Shown: positions 40,785-51,772, counted from the stretch's first letter. The stretch is DNA of 64,000 nt from Candidula unifasciata (GCA_905116865.2 CAJHNH020004702.1:541169-605168); one strand, 5' to 3'. The notes: a model not told the origin generated them from the letters alone. Translations and numbers: made by a program.

Positions 40785-41635
40785 TTCTTCATTACTGGTA
40801 CACATGAAAATCGATTTTACTGTTAAAATTAATTGAAACACGATACTTTGTTACACTTTTCCCCACGCGCCTTACCCCCGCCATTCTGCGTAGAGCGGTG
40901 TTCTTAAATCTTATTTCTAGTAAGTCCTGCCAATTAAAGATGAGCGTCTAGAGGCTTCATTATCTTTACTCTCAGAATCATTAGAAATTCAAATATCACA
41001 TGTTTAATCAAATGAAAATTCGACGCACAAATAGGTATTATAATCTGTATATGCTATTTGAATTCATGATAAGGCGGAAGGGGTAATCAGAATGGTGGAT
41101 TGCAACAGTTGCGAAGGAAGTTGCTGAAGAAGTAAAATGAATAAGGGCGGAGAAGAAATAAGGAGAAGTATAAGACAAGCAACAAGGACAGGAAGAAAGA
41201 AACAAATGGGGTAATATAAAACATTTTTTTTAAAAAGTTAATCACAATGTTTAATTAGTTGCTGTCTTTACAGCCGTCAACTTCCCGATCGTCTCCCTTT
41301 TTCTGTTTCTTCAGTGGCGTGGCATGCATCGATCGTATATGTAAGCATTAGCAGGCAACGATAACACTGGAAACACCACGCCCACCAAGGTCCTCCAGTT
41401 ATTCTAGGCATTAACAGGGTCTGAACCAAAGGCCTCCGATTCAAGTTCTTTTTAACGCTTAGGTAAATAATACTGGGATTGCAATGTTACCGGCTAGGAT
41501 GCGTGGATAGACCTTGTGACAGACCTAAACAGAACCCTCAGCGAGCTACACTCGCTAACGCACTGTTCAACACATAAATGGATTGCGGCACAAATCAACA
41601 ACACAGCTAAACACCGTTTGCACAGCATTCTCATT
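40785..41635. repeat. Tandem repeat unit 1 (~845 bp)
   Basis: The unit begins 'tactggtacacatgaaaatc'. It contains 'ccgccattctgcgtagagcg', 'tctgtatatgctatttgaat' and 'gaagttgctgaagaagtaaa', later 'accaaggtcctccagttatt' and 'aatggattgcggcacaaatc', and ends at the next 'cattactggtacaca'. The following unit repeats the same landmarks in order. Function is unknown. Confidence 0.88.
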
Positions 41636-42136
41636 ACTGGTACACAAAGAAATCGACTTTACTTGCAGAATATTAGAAACTTTACAAAACAGAAACAAGG
41701 ACCGTGTTAAAATTAAGTGAAATGCGTTACGTTTTACATTTCCCCCTCCAAATCCCCCCCCCCCCGCCATTCTGCGTAGAACGGTGTTCTCAAATCTCAT
41801 TTCCATTACATCCGGTCAGTCAAAGAGGTACGTCTGGTGACTTCATTATCTTTAATCTCAGAATCATTATATATTTAAATATCATACGTTTAATCAAATA
41901 CAAATTCGAAGCACAAATAGGTTTCAATAATCTGTATATGCTATTTGAATTCAAGATAAGGCGAAGGGGGTGATCAGACGTGGGAATTGCAGCAGAAGGA
42001 AGTTGCTGAAGAAGTAAAATGAATAAGTGCGGAGTAGAAATAAGGAGAAGTATAGGACGGGCAACAAGTAAGCGTTAGCATGTAACGATAACAGTGGAGA
42101 GGATATCACGGGATAATTCACTCAACGGCCCTTCGC
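41636..42136. repeat. Tandem repeat unit 2, left part
   Basis: It repeats 40792-41290 with about 10-15% difference, including an expanded C-run before 'ccattctgcgtag'. The unit stops at about 42107 where the LTR element region begins. Its missing right part reappears at 47780-48005. Confidence 0.88.
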
Positions 42137-42140
42137 TGTG

Positions 42141-43082
42141 AAGGGAGGAGTTTAATTTGGACAATAGATTGATACTTATACTTCGAGCCTGTGGAATCCC
42201 CGTCATTAATCGCAGCCTGCCGGCAAACAAACATAGGTCGACGTAAAGGTATATTTTACTGTCGTACTCTGGTTTGGCGATAGATGGAAAAGTTCCCAGC
42301 GCCCATGTGATGATCAGTCCATGAAGTAGCCTACATTGTGTTAGACTCGGCCAGCTGGGAACGAGGTGGAGAACGAGGTGGAGAACGAGGTGGAGAACGA
42401 TGTGGAGAACGAGGTGGGGATGAAGTGGAGAATAAGCTGAAACAGGCAGACAACAGGCAAAGAAGAGTTGGACAAGCTTGACAGTTCCTCACGGCTGTCA
42501 GAGGCTTATAAGTTGAGTTAACCCCCTTATGTTAACCTTTTATCATCATTATCATACCACTCTAAACCCCGAGCTGTTTGTCTCGCTGAAGCGTATCACT
42601 TTCATTAACCAGTCACTGTTTGTGTAAATCAACAAACTGGGAATTTCATTGTAGTAAATAAAGCTGTATGTCAAGTTTTAAACTACATAGTTTGTTAAAT
42701 TCCAAATGTCTGTTCTTACATGTTTAATTAAACTGTTAGGATAGAATAACATTTGGTGGAGGCTCAATTAATAATATAATAATTCTTTAATTATTCATAA
42801 AAACACCGAGAGAAGGTAGATGACGGAGGAATCACTTGCCCTGTCTAATAATTCATTAAGTTTGATAGACATCTAAAATTCCCTGCCTTCTCTTGTGGGT
42901 ACCAAGTTCAGCTAATGTTAAAGTACTTAACGAGCCAATATGGCTGTTTTCTTGGATATCCAGGACTTTGTATGAGAGCAACATAGCTCAGATTTTAGTT
43001 CGGTTAATCTGGTGGAGGGAATGTGTTGAGAGGAACATCCCTATTCAACAACATAAACATTTAAACCACCCGTCACTTCACA
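42141..43082 (+). repeat. 5' LTR
   Basis: The start is taken from shared sequence; four bases earlier a TGTG precedes it in this copy only. It contains a short tandem repeat of aacgaggtggag (42359-42425), an AATAAA signal at 42658-42663, and ends TTCACA. The primer site follows after one base. Confidence 0.9.
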
Positions 43083-43083
43083 C

Positions 43084-43101
43084 TGGGAGCTCGTCCGGGA
43101 T
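43084..43101 (+). promoter_or_regulatory. Primer binding site, tRNA-Pro-like
   Basis: TGGGAGCTCGTCCGGGAT is complementary to the 3' end of a proline tRNA. It differs at one position from the tRNA-Pro site known from gammaretroviruses. It sits one base after the LTR, the expected place. Confidence 0.85.
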
Positions 43102-43639
43102 TTGGACTGGGCTAATTACTCCTAGACTAATGAAAGTAAATTTATTAAATTTAACTTTAACTCTTCTGCCAGTATAGTCTAAATTAAAATTAGTAATTTA
43201 TACATGGGGAGAGATTACAAAGTAATAAATAACTTTTTACTAAAATCAATAATGGATAGTATCATGTCTTATCATTGATCACTTCATAACCATTGATTAA
43301 TGTTTATTTAGTAAATTTTAATGTTGATGATTATTATATTTGCTTGCATGTTTCATCATTTGATATAGATTGTAGAGCATTATATGTTGACATCATATCA
43401 TTGATACTTATGCTTAGTGACTGAATGTAAGATCACATCACATCATTTACCAGTGTAATCCTCTGTGCTGCTAAAATATTCTAAAAGCTGTCAGTCTGGT
43501 AGGCAACTTTGATTTATTTACATCTTTGTGCGGCTGTCATAGGCTACTCTTTTGCCCAGTTTACCTTGCTCTGATATATTCTTCTAATCTGGACTCGGGG
43601 TAGTATTTTATTTATCTCTAGATAGATCTAACAGATAGA

Positions 43640-44419
43640 ATGGACTTACGCACCGAGTTCCTAAAAGATGTAAGGAAGATCGGGATAGTTGAGGGTAGAG
43701 TAGGAGCACAGTTAGAATCATTTGTTAAAGGCCATATTGATACTTTCGATTACATGAGTGCCCGTAATGCTGCAGAGAAGAAGCGCCAGTTGGAGAAAGA
43801 AGAATATGACTCGATGCTTGCCCGTCATGCAGCAGAGAGGCTAGAAGAAGAGAGAATGCGGCAACTTGAAGAAGAAGAATATGCTAGACAGTTGCGACTC
43901 GAAGAGGAGGCAGCTGTTGAAAGAACGAGGCGTTTTCAAGAAAAGCTGCGTAACTATAAACCACATAGGCAGACGAATAGAGAACTGCAGTTAGACACAG
44001 GGAACGGTGAGAACACTATTAGGGTAGTTGAGGGAACTGACAACTCCCATACTGACACTCTGGTAGAAAGGTCTGGGACTCACTCTCTCAAGGGAGAGGT
44101 GTGTACTATTTTGCCAAACGGTACTTCATCAAGGGATGAAGTAATAGACCACCCAAGACCTTGCCTCACCCCTCTTATTCCTAATAGGGACAGAGCTGAC
44201 ATTAAGAAGAACTTTTCTGTAGGGATGACCGGATCTACATTGCTGGCCCCATTTACTTCCATTCTTAAGCCTAAAAGGAAAAGATGGAGTAATAAACAGA
44301 AATCTTCAAAAGGGACCGGATCTACATTGCTGGAACTCCTTACTCCCATTATCTCAGATGAGATAGATGAGAGCACACCCCGCAGTAATCACAAGCGTGA
44401 TAACTGTTCTGACCGTTGA
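43640..44419 (+). CDS. Gag-like coiled-coil protein (ORF1 of LTR element)
   Basis: 259 codons start at an ATG. Residues about 35-110 are a Glu/Arg/Lys-rich heptad-like region with two related blocks (ARNAAEKKRQLEKEEYDSML and ARHAAERLEEERMRQLEEEE). A Ser/Thr/Pro-rich part follows, with a twice-repeated GSTLL..(F/L)TPI motif (around residues 195 and 230). No zinc knuckle was seen. The frame stops at a single TGA, after which the same frame runs on for 328 codons. It resembles N-terminal parts of Gag in invertebrate Gypsy-type elements only in general character. Confidence 0.7.
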   Translation: MDLRTEFLKDVRKIGIVEGRVGAQLESFVKGHIDTFDYMSARNAAEKKRQLEKEEYDSMLARHAAERLEEERMRQLEEEEYARQLRLEEEAAVERTRRFQEKLRNYKPHRQTNRELQLDTGNGENTIRVVEGTDNSHTDTLVERSGTHSLKGEVCTILPNGTSSRDEVIDHPRPCLTPLIPNRDRADIKKNFSVGMTGSTLLAPFTSILKPKRKRWSNKQKSSKGTGSTLLELLTPIISDEIDESTPRSNHKRDNCSDR

Positions 44420-45403
44420 CATACTGGTTCGACTGGCACATCAGCCATTAATGAGGACGAGGGCAAAGACTTACCCAACTCCCATAATCCCTTTGGTCCT
44501 TCCAAACAAGAAGAAGAAGTAAAGCAGACTAATGTAGGGAATAACACTAAACCTGTTTCCCCTATTTCCCTTGATGCGGTTGCATACAAAATAGAAATAG
44601 TTAGTTCTGACTTTTCGCCCAAAGTAGTTGACTGTTATGGCCGCAACAAATCCCCTTATTTGCCTCCACTAGACTTGGTATGTGAAAGCCAAACCAGGGC
44701 GGAGATAACAGATAAGGAGGATAGTTCTCTTAAGTTCTTGACGACCTTAGAAACAGTGAGTAAACAGGACATTGCTGCAAGTCCTGTGCACTCTGATACT
44801 GGACAGACAGAAATGTTTGCCATTGATGAAGAAGAAGGTACTTCTTGTGTGCAGGGAGACAAATTGTCTCTATCCTGTACAGCTGGGGCGACAGGGATAC
44901 TTCTGATGAAGGACCCTGAAGCGGAACAAGCCATAAATAGTAGGGAACCCCAACATTCTGGTCTTGTATTACTCTTCGCTTCGAAGGAAGTGACAGGGGT
45001 ATCTCAGCTGATAGTGGAAACTTCATTGCGAAGAAATGCCACTTTACTGTCTGCAGGAAACCCTGAGTTTCCTAATGATTTGACTGTACCCCCTGACTTG
45101 ATTTCGTGCTCTGATTCTGGACTGATCTTAATGAAAGAGAATTCCACCCGGACAATTTGTAAAAGGGAAAGGATGCACCGAGGAGGAAACCAGTGGACAC
45201 TCCTTCAAGAAATCGTCAGTGGTCAGTTGCACTCACGGCATGCTGTCATGATGAGTGACTATATCCCTCAATTTGAGAGGAGATTAGTGACAGATTTTTT
45301 CAGGATCTGTAGATGTAGGAAGAGAAAATCCTACCTGACTACAACTCATCCTTTTCGGAGAGCACTTCAGGCCCTCCCTATGCTAATAGGGAGGGCGAAG
45401 TGA
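44420..45403 (+). CDS. Continuation of the gag-like frame after an in-frame TGA
   Basis: Directly after the TGA at 44417-44419 the frame stays open to 45403. The first ATG is at 44660. It encodes an acidic, Ser/Thr-rich region, then a basic C-terminal part with CRCRKRKSY. No catalytic motif of protease, polymerase or integrase was found. It is either the second half of one protein split by a recent nonsense change, or a product made by stop-codon readthrough. Confidence 0.6.
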   Translation, partial: HTGSTGTSAINEDEGKDLPNSHNPFGPSKQEEEVKQTNVGNNTKPVSPISLDAVAYKIEIVSSDFSPKVVDCYGRNKSPYLPPLDLVCESQTRAEITDKEDSSLKFLTTLETVSKQDIAASPVHSDTGQTEMFAIDEEEGTSCVQGDKLSLSCTAGATGILLMKDPEAEQAINSREPQHSGLVLLFASKEVTGVSQLIVETSLRRNATLLSAGNPEFPNDLTVPPDLISCSDSGLILMKENSTRTICKRERMHRGGNQWTLLQEIVSGQLHSRHAVMMSDYIPQFERRLVTDFFRICRCRKRKSYLTTTHPFRRALQALPMLIGRAK

Positions 45404-45627
45404 GGAAATGGACAGGGATTATCAATCAACGATGTCGAGGAATCCCATTGTTGAAGCGGAGATCGATTTTTTTACTGTGGGAGAAGAAACCTCCAGATAA
45501 ATGGATATTCCTGAGCGGCTGCTCAGAATACACGCATGATTCTAGGACTAATGACTTAGTCTGGAATGAGGGACAACTGGTGACTGTACATCGATGCAGG
45601 ACATCACGATTCCACAAGGAATACTGA
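45400..45627 (+). CDS. Short overlapping frame, unknown
   Basis: A 75-codon frame begins with GTG and overlaps the previous stop by four bases. It encodes a basic, aromatic-rich stretch (RRSIFLLWEKKPPDKWIFL). It could continue the preceding protein after a frameshift. Nothing more can be said. Confidence 0.35.
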   Translation: MRKWTGIINQRCRGIPLLKRRSIFLLWEKKPPDKWIFLSGCSEYTHDSRTNDLVWNEGQLVTVHRCRTSRFHKEY

Positions 45628-45629
45628 AA

Positions 45630-46271
45630 CAATACTGGAGCTGACAGGGGTACTAACCTTCTTGGGAATCACTGAGTGTCGTAGAATTGGTCTTAAGGCG
45701 GGCTACGACCAACTTAACGGAGGGCCTGTCACGATACGATCTCAGTGATTCCAGAAGTTAGTACGTGTAATAAGTTCTTCTGGTTATTGAGAGACAAGAG
45801 ACTATGTCCTTAAACCAAATGTTACTTTAAACCGTATTGATTTAAACGTTTCCAGTCCTTAGTCCAGACAAAGCGACTGAACCTTGGGTAATATTACCTA
45901 AAACTTTACACTGTAGCTAGGAATTCTATTCTCATGCCAGTGTCAGAATGTTATCTCCTGACCAGACTGTAGAGGCCAGCGAACGGGGAACTTAGCATCA
46001 CACCTGAGCTGGACCGTAGGTCATAGAGATTACCTAACACAGATTGAGCGGATTCTAGACATAGAGGCGACGAGAAGTTCAAAGTTTAACACGTCAGTGT
46101 AATTCTGTGGAGAACAGGTGTTTGGCAATTAGGAATGTTTTATCTTGGTCAAGGTCGTACTGTAGGCCGTTCACTGTGAGTAACAGGTCACTGGTTAGCC
46201 AATTTGATTTGATAGGTACTTCAGAGGCGGAGCTTACGCCATCATCGTGAGGGTTGGGTAAAAACTAAGGA
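45630..46271 (+). other. 3' interior of LTR element and polypurine tract
   Basis: This is non-coding, with many stops. The last ~15 bases 'ctaaggaaagggaggag' (46265-46281, overlapping the LTR edge) are nearly all purines and serve as the likely plus-strand primer. Confidence 0.65.
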
Positions 46272-47213
46272 AAGGGAGGAGTTTAATTTGGACAATAGAT
46301 TGATACTTATACTTCGAGCCTGTGGAATCCCCGTCATTAATCGCAGCCTGCCGGCAAACAAATATAGGTCGACGTAAAGGTATATTTTACTGTCGTACTC
46401 TGGTTTGGCGATAGATGGAAAAGTTCCCAGCGCCCATGTGACGATCAGTCCATGAAGTAGCCTACATTGTGTTAGACTCGGCCAGCTGGGAACGAGGTGG
46501 AGAACGAGGTGGAGAACGAGGTGGAGAACGATGTGGAGAACGAGGTGGGGATGAAGTGGAGAATAAGCTGAAACAGGCAGACAACAGGCAAGAAAGAGTT
46601 GGACAAGCTTGACAGTTCCTCACGGCTGTCAGAGGCTTATAAGTTGAGTTAACCCCCTTATGTTAACCTTTTATCATCATTATCATACCACTCTAAACCC
46701 CGAGCTGTTTGTCTCGCTGAAGCGTATCACTTTCATTAACCAGTCACTGTTTGTGTAAATCAACAAACTGGGAATTTCATTGTAGTAAATAAAGCTGTAT
46801 GTCAAGTTTTAAACTACATAGTTTGTTAAATTCCAAATGTCTGTTCTTACATGTTTAATTAAACTGTTAGGATAGAATAACATTTGGTGGGGGCTCAATT
46901 AATAATATAATAATTCTTTAATTATTCATAAAAACACCGGGAGAAGGTAGATGACGGAGGAATCACTTGCCCTGTCTAATAATTCATTAAGTTTGATAGA
47001 CATCTAAAATTCCTTGCCTTCTCTTGTGGGTACCAAGTTCAGCTAATGTTAAAGTACTTAACGAGCCAATATGGCTGTTTTCTTGGATATCCAGGACTTT
47101 GTCTGAGAGCAACATAGCTCAGATTTTAGTTCGGTTAATCTGGTGGAGGGAATGTGTTGAGAGGAACATCCCTATTCAACAACATAAACATTTAAACCAC
47201 CCGTCACGTCACA
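46272..47213 (+). repeat. 3' LTR
   Basis: It has the same length as the 5' LTR with about eight or nine substitutions (for example aacaaat/aacaaac, tggggg/tggagg, gtctgag/gtatgag). AATAAA lies at 46789-46794, and the LTR ends GTCACA. Confidence 0.9.
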
Positions 47214-47780
47214 TAGACACTGGTAGCTTTCACACGTTATCATGTCTGCATAAGTGTTGTAGGGATATTCGAGACGTAAACACAGTGGCGTAATTGTAAT
47301 AATTAGTAAATAGTAAAATTTTGGTATGTAAAGTGTACATTGCGATTACGTCCGTTACATGCATGTATTGCCGTTGGTTTCTTCCTTTTCCTAATCTTTT
47401 CCAGTTCTTCTTCTTTACCTCACTCTCTATCTCCCTTTTCTTCTGCCTATTCCTCCTCATCCTCCTCTTCCTATTCCGCAGTCAATCCTCATTTGATGGC
47501 TTATGTCAGCATAATGACACAAGCTACCCTTATGTCAAGAACCTACTTTACTGCCGTGAAGGTATATGTCTCGTTGGTAGATTCCTGACATAAATGTATA
47601 TCGCTATATGTCTCGCTGGTAGATTCGTGACAGAAATGTATATCGCTACAACACACTTAACCCAACACTACCCGAGCATACATATTCAGTCACTAATATA
47701 CTTTAGCGTAAAACGTAAGCATTTTACCCTTGAGGTTGCTGGCGACCCTACCATAACCACCGTGAGGGGCTTTACAATCA
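47214..47780. other. Unassigned DNA between LTR element and tandem-unit remainder
   Basis: It contains a pyrimidine/TCC-rich run (47400-47470) and a short duplicated phrase 'atgtatatcgcta' (47595, 47637). It has no counterpart in unit 1, so more than the LTR element separates the two halves of unit 2. Confidence 0.5.
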
Positions 47781-48005
47781 CCACGCACACCAAGGTCCTC
47801 CAGTTATTCTAGGTATTACCTGGGTCTTCACCAAAGGCCTCTTTAACGCTTAGGTAAAGGGATTGCAATGTTACCGGCGAGGATGCATGGATAGACCTTG
47901 TGACAGACCTAAACAGAACCCTCCACGAGATAACCTCGCTAACGCACTGTTTAACACATAAATGGATTGCGGCACAAATCAACAACACAGCCAAACACCG
48001 GCCAA
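47780..48005. repeat. Tandem repeat unit 2, right part
   Basis: 'caccaaggtcctccagttat', 'ggtaaagggattgcaatg', 'agacctaaacagaaccctcc' and 'aaatcaacaacacagccaaa' repeat 41388-41612 in order. Confidence 0.88.
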
Positions 48006-48024
48006 TACTAGAAATATCCACAGA

Positions 48025-48270
48025 CTCCTGGAGCAGAAAGGCAGTACATGTCATCACGTGACATTATGGCACGGAGGCTGCAGAGCAGTATGTTTTAGCC
48101 ATCTTTTGGTTATTTTCAGTGTTGTGGACATAGCCTTCTTTAAGTATATTTAACTAAATTTTTGAAAGTAAATCAAGCTAAAAATATATAAGTGGATACT
48201 GTGGAGTGGATAAACACGATTTTTAAACGCTGCAATTTCAGATTACAGCCAATTTTAATTCACGTTGACA
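48025..48270 (+). repeat. Family R8 repeat, copy 1
   Basis: 'tcatcacgtgacattatggc', 'gtggatactgtggagtggat' and 'tttttaaacgctgcaatttc' match, in order, the copies at 55095-55320 (+) and 57595-57770 (-). A (TG)n run follows at 48287-48323. Confidence 0.6.
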
Positions 48271-48285
48271 GTCGTAGTTGCGTTT

Positions 48286-48326
<41 letters not shown>

Positions 48327-48795
48327 CACACCGGGTCAAGTCGAGGTCAGCTGGGTGCTAACCTCCTTATTCATCATCATCATTCTTGAAAATCTCTTAG
48401 CCGTACAGGACCCTGACACCTTACTTCCAAGCCATTTCTTTGTAACTATATTTAGAACTGGTCAAGCTGTTAGCCCAGCTCAGTTTGCTAATGTTGCCTC
48501 ATGGTGGATTTAAATACAAGATCACCGATTCAGGAAGCTAACCTGTAATTCCTGTGCTAGTTAGGCACACAATGTTGTATACACGAGGGGACTCCAAATG
48601 AAGACTTTAAAAGTGTGACAGAAATTATTATAATCATGCTTGTCTTGTAACGGATTAATAATATTGCTAAGGATGTCAAGAGTGTTAAGTACGGGACATT
48701 ACTACGCAGACCAAAAGACACACACACACACCCATACACACACACAAACAAAATGATGACTTCGTAATAACAATTTAGAGATGGCCGCCCCAATT

Positions 48796-48819
48796 CTTTT
48801 TTTTTTTTTTTTTTTTTTT
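48796..48819. repeat. Poly-T run
   Basis: A run of about 23 T residues lies inside the left part of the mariner element. Confidence 0.85.
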
Positions 48820-49036
48820 AATAGTGAATGGGTGAAACCTGCAGAAATTCATTTGCAAATGGAGGTCTAGTTTGATGATGTGTGCCTGTAGTCCAGCAAA
48901 TGTATGAGGGAAGAAGGAAGTATCCAAATGGTGTGACTTCCGTGCCAGACTATTTAGGCAAAACCAGTTGTGACCCAAGAGTAGATTGCAGCCATTAAAG
49001 ACTTGTGCAGGAAGACCGCAGATTGAATGTGAGTGA

Positions 49037-49350
49037 ATGGACTTGAGAACTTGGTAACTCCCGTGTGGGTTCCGGGGCCCCATTGTGGGGAAAACAAGAA
49101 TAGACCCACTGCCTCCCCAAAAGCATGTCGTAAGAGTCGACTAATTGGGGAGCTTCCTTTGAAGTCGGAGTGCATCTGCCGGAGAGGCAAGGAACCAACA
49201 GTCTGTATTCAAGAGAACAAGATCTGTAAAACTGATGCACACGCAACACTCAGGTTCTGGAGCTGGACCGCAGTTCAGTAGTGGACGAGCAACCAGAACT
49301 TGCCGCCAGAGTGTTCAGCTGGTGAACGCGAAGAAGAAGAAGAAGAAGAA
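49037..49350 (+). repeat. SINE family S4, complete copy with 12-bp TSD
   Basis: GAATGTGAGTGA flanks it at 49025-49036 and 49351-49362, which defines a 314-bp insertion ending in 'gcgaagaagaagaagaagaa'. The body reads 'gtgtgggttccggggcccca', 'agcatgtcgtaagagtcgac', 'tcggagtgcatctgccggag', 'gatctgtaaaactgatgcac' and 'cagctggtgaacgcg'. It is the reference copy for the family. No clear A/B box was identified, so its promoter class is open. Confidence 0.93.
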
Positions 49351-49834
49351 GAATGTGAGTGACATCGCAGCACGTCTTGAAATCAGACAACATTCAGCAC
49401 ACAACATAATCCACGATGTGCCACAGCACTGCACATTTCCTGCAAGTTGGGTTCCCCTTGTAGTTTATTCCAGAACTGTTACAGCGAAGTTTTCATGGTT
49501 GTCGAAAAATTGTTGGGCTGATTTAAAACAGAAGGTGGTGTTGCATATAAAGAATTGTTCCTGGAGATGAAATTTGAGTCCTTTTCCCCCTCACCGATTA
49601 TAAAAACAAACAGGGATAACATAACGCTGCTCGTCTTTGGAGCTTATCAAAAGTGGAATGGTCATCTTCAAACTGTTATAATGACATCATCGTTTTCGTC
49701 TACATTATGGTGTCATGTGCTTAACACTGTTGACATCCTTAACAATATTATTACAGGTTATACTACAAAACAATGGTTATTGTGATTTATAAAAAAAAAT
49801 ATAAGGGCTTTAATTTGAAGCCCCTCCTTACTAA

Positions 49835-51770
49835 CAGATAAATGCATTTCGATTAGATAACCAGATAACATGTCCGCATATCCCCATCGAGACGCAGGTT
49901 ACACGACTCTTAACTATATATATATATACAAAATACACTTAAAGGTCACTCATAGTCTCCTCAGGTTCATCAATTGTTAAACAATATATCATTGGTGATT
50001 TGATGGCTACGTTATTGGTATTTCTAACCCTCCCCCATCCCCCTTTTTTTTTTATCACCTAGTGTAGCCTGCAGTACTATCCGGCATCCTCAATTGACAG
50101 TAGCACTGCAGCTCTGCCAAGTCGTACCTGAATCCAATCCAATTAAAATCTATCGCAGTTAACGGCTGAGAAATCAAACACTGGCAATATCGTTGTGGAT
50201 GACGGTATTTCCATTGATCTGATTACAAATGTGTGGGTGGGTATAGAGTTCTGTGTGTGCTTTTGTGTGTGTTTATGTGTGTATTTATGTCTGTTTTTTC
50301 CTATCCTCTTTTCTCCTTTTCAATCCTCTTTATCATCTTTCTTAGTTTCCGATCTCTTTATCTTCTTCTTCGTTGTCATTATCTTCTTCTCGCCTTCTTC
50401 GTCGTTGTCAACTCTTCAACCACCATCTACCGACACCACTACCTTTTATTTTTTGCATCCTCCTCCTAGTCCTTAACTTTCTTCCTCTATTTATCTGCTT
50501 CCACCTTCTTCTTCTTCTTGTTCTTCTTCGTGTTCTTCTTCTTGTTCTTGTTTTTGTTCTTCTTCTTCTTCTTTTTCTTTTTTCGGTCTTTCTTCGTTTC
50601 TTTATTTGCATCTACGTCCCTCTTTCTCTCCTTCCTTCCTTCCTTCCTTCCTCATTTCTTTCCTTCCCTTCTTCCTTCCTGCCTTCCTTTCGTTTTCTTC
50701 TTTTCCTCCTCCTTCTTCTTCTGTCGTCCTTGTTCGTATTCCTTTTCATTTCGTTTTTCTTCATTGAATTCTTCTTTGCACATAGGCTTGATAAAGAGAC
50801 TGCGCATTAACGGGGCTAAAAAGGATTCTCATTTCGTGCAAAACGATAAACTTCCCTAGCTTAACCAATCTAAGCAGGCTGTCAATGCTTACCATGGGGG
50901 AAAATAATACATCTACAGGTAGAAAGATAGGTTCAGGTCAAGTGGCAAGTGTCAAGGACCTGATATCTATATTATTGAACTAGGGCTCGCTGTACGGCCC
51001 TGTGACAGACAAACTATACCAAAACACACTCAACACATACACAAATGAAGCACACACATCATCTTTAATGACCAAAGAACAATATAGTCTAAAACAGCCT
51101 CTACAGTTATGGACAGTCCCCTAATCCGGAACGCTCGGGCAGTGGCGGCATTTATATTTACCTATCCACCCCGGGCCATTCCCATGGATGAACCCAAGGA
51201 CACGATTCCACCTCCTGTAGTGCAGCGCCAACTAGGCTACGATCTTCGCCATGCGAGACTCAGTGGCACACGCAGGGTGAGTGGTTCAAGTATTAGCGGA
51301 CAATGTCAACGACAGCACAAGACACGCAGATAACTCCCAAAAATCCAGGGACAAGAACACCTACCTAAACATGGTACAACCCCAACACAACTGTCTTAGC
51401 ATACTATCAGCACACGAGGAATAACAACAGCTAACCAACACATACGACGACAGCGTTAACACTACACAACCTATCTGTCAATTCCTAACAAAAAAATACA
51501 ATCACGTCTTCCAAAATGTCCTCATCCTCGCCCGTCCTCTTTCTCCCGCCGTTCAGCTCCGGTTCAAACGTGTACGTTGCACCAGTGTTCACGCATCTCG
51601 GGTTTTCCCTGTATCATCAAATCAACTAGCTGAGCGCTGGTGCACATTTTTGGTCCGTCAAACACCAACATGTAGTTACACGACGTATTGTCTATACTCT
51701 GTCCCACAGGGCTATGACACGAGGGAATATACCTAGGTCAAAAACTGAAACGCTTGGAAAGATATCTAGG
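49835..51770. other. No gene recognised; pyrimidine-rich and unclassified DNA
   Basis: A TTC/TTCC-rich tract spans about 50290-50770. From 50880 to 51480 there are phrases such as 'ctgtgacagacaaactatac' and 'aaaacacactcaacacatac' that weakly resemble part of the 845-bp unit. No protein was recognised. Confidence 0.45.
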
Positions 51771-51772
51771 TC

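Larger units (their letters stand above)
42137..47213 (+). mobile_element. LTR retrotransposon, apparently non-autonomous
   Basis: Two direct 942-bp LTRs (42141-43082 and 46272-47213) flank a 3.2-kb interior. That interior holds a tRNA-Pro-like primer site, a gag-like coiled-coil frame and a polypurine run before the 3' LTR. No protease, reverse transcriptase or integrase motif was recognised in any frame. The LTRs differ at about eight or nine positions, which suggests a young insertion. A matching 5-bp target duplication was not found (ttcgc on the left, tagac on the right). I therefore cannot exclude recombination with another copy. Confidence 0.9.
48580..49830 (+). mobile_element. Mariner-type transposon, decayed, with nested SINE
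   Basis: The ends are inverted repeats of about 130 bp: 'cgaggggactccaaatgaag' at the left and, on the other strand, 'ggaggggcttcaaattaaag' at the right. Both continue into 'ttaataatattg.taaggatgtca'. Inside, a frame reads NVSDIAARLEIRQHSAHNII, the helix-turn-helix of mariner transposase, then WVP and later FGAYQKW near the end. The catalytic core is not recoverable. TA borders fit. An S4 SINE is inserted at 49037-49350. Confidence 0.85.
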
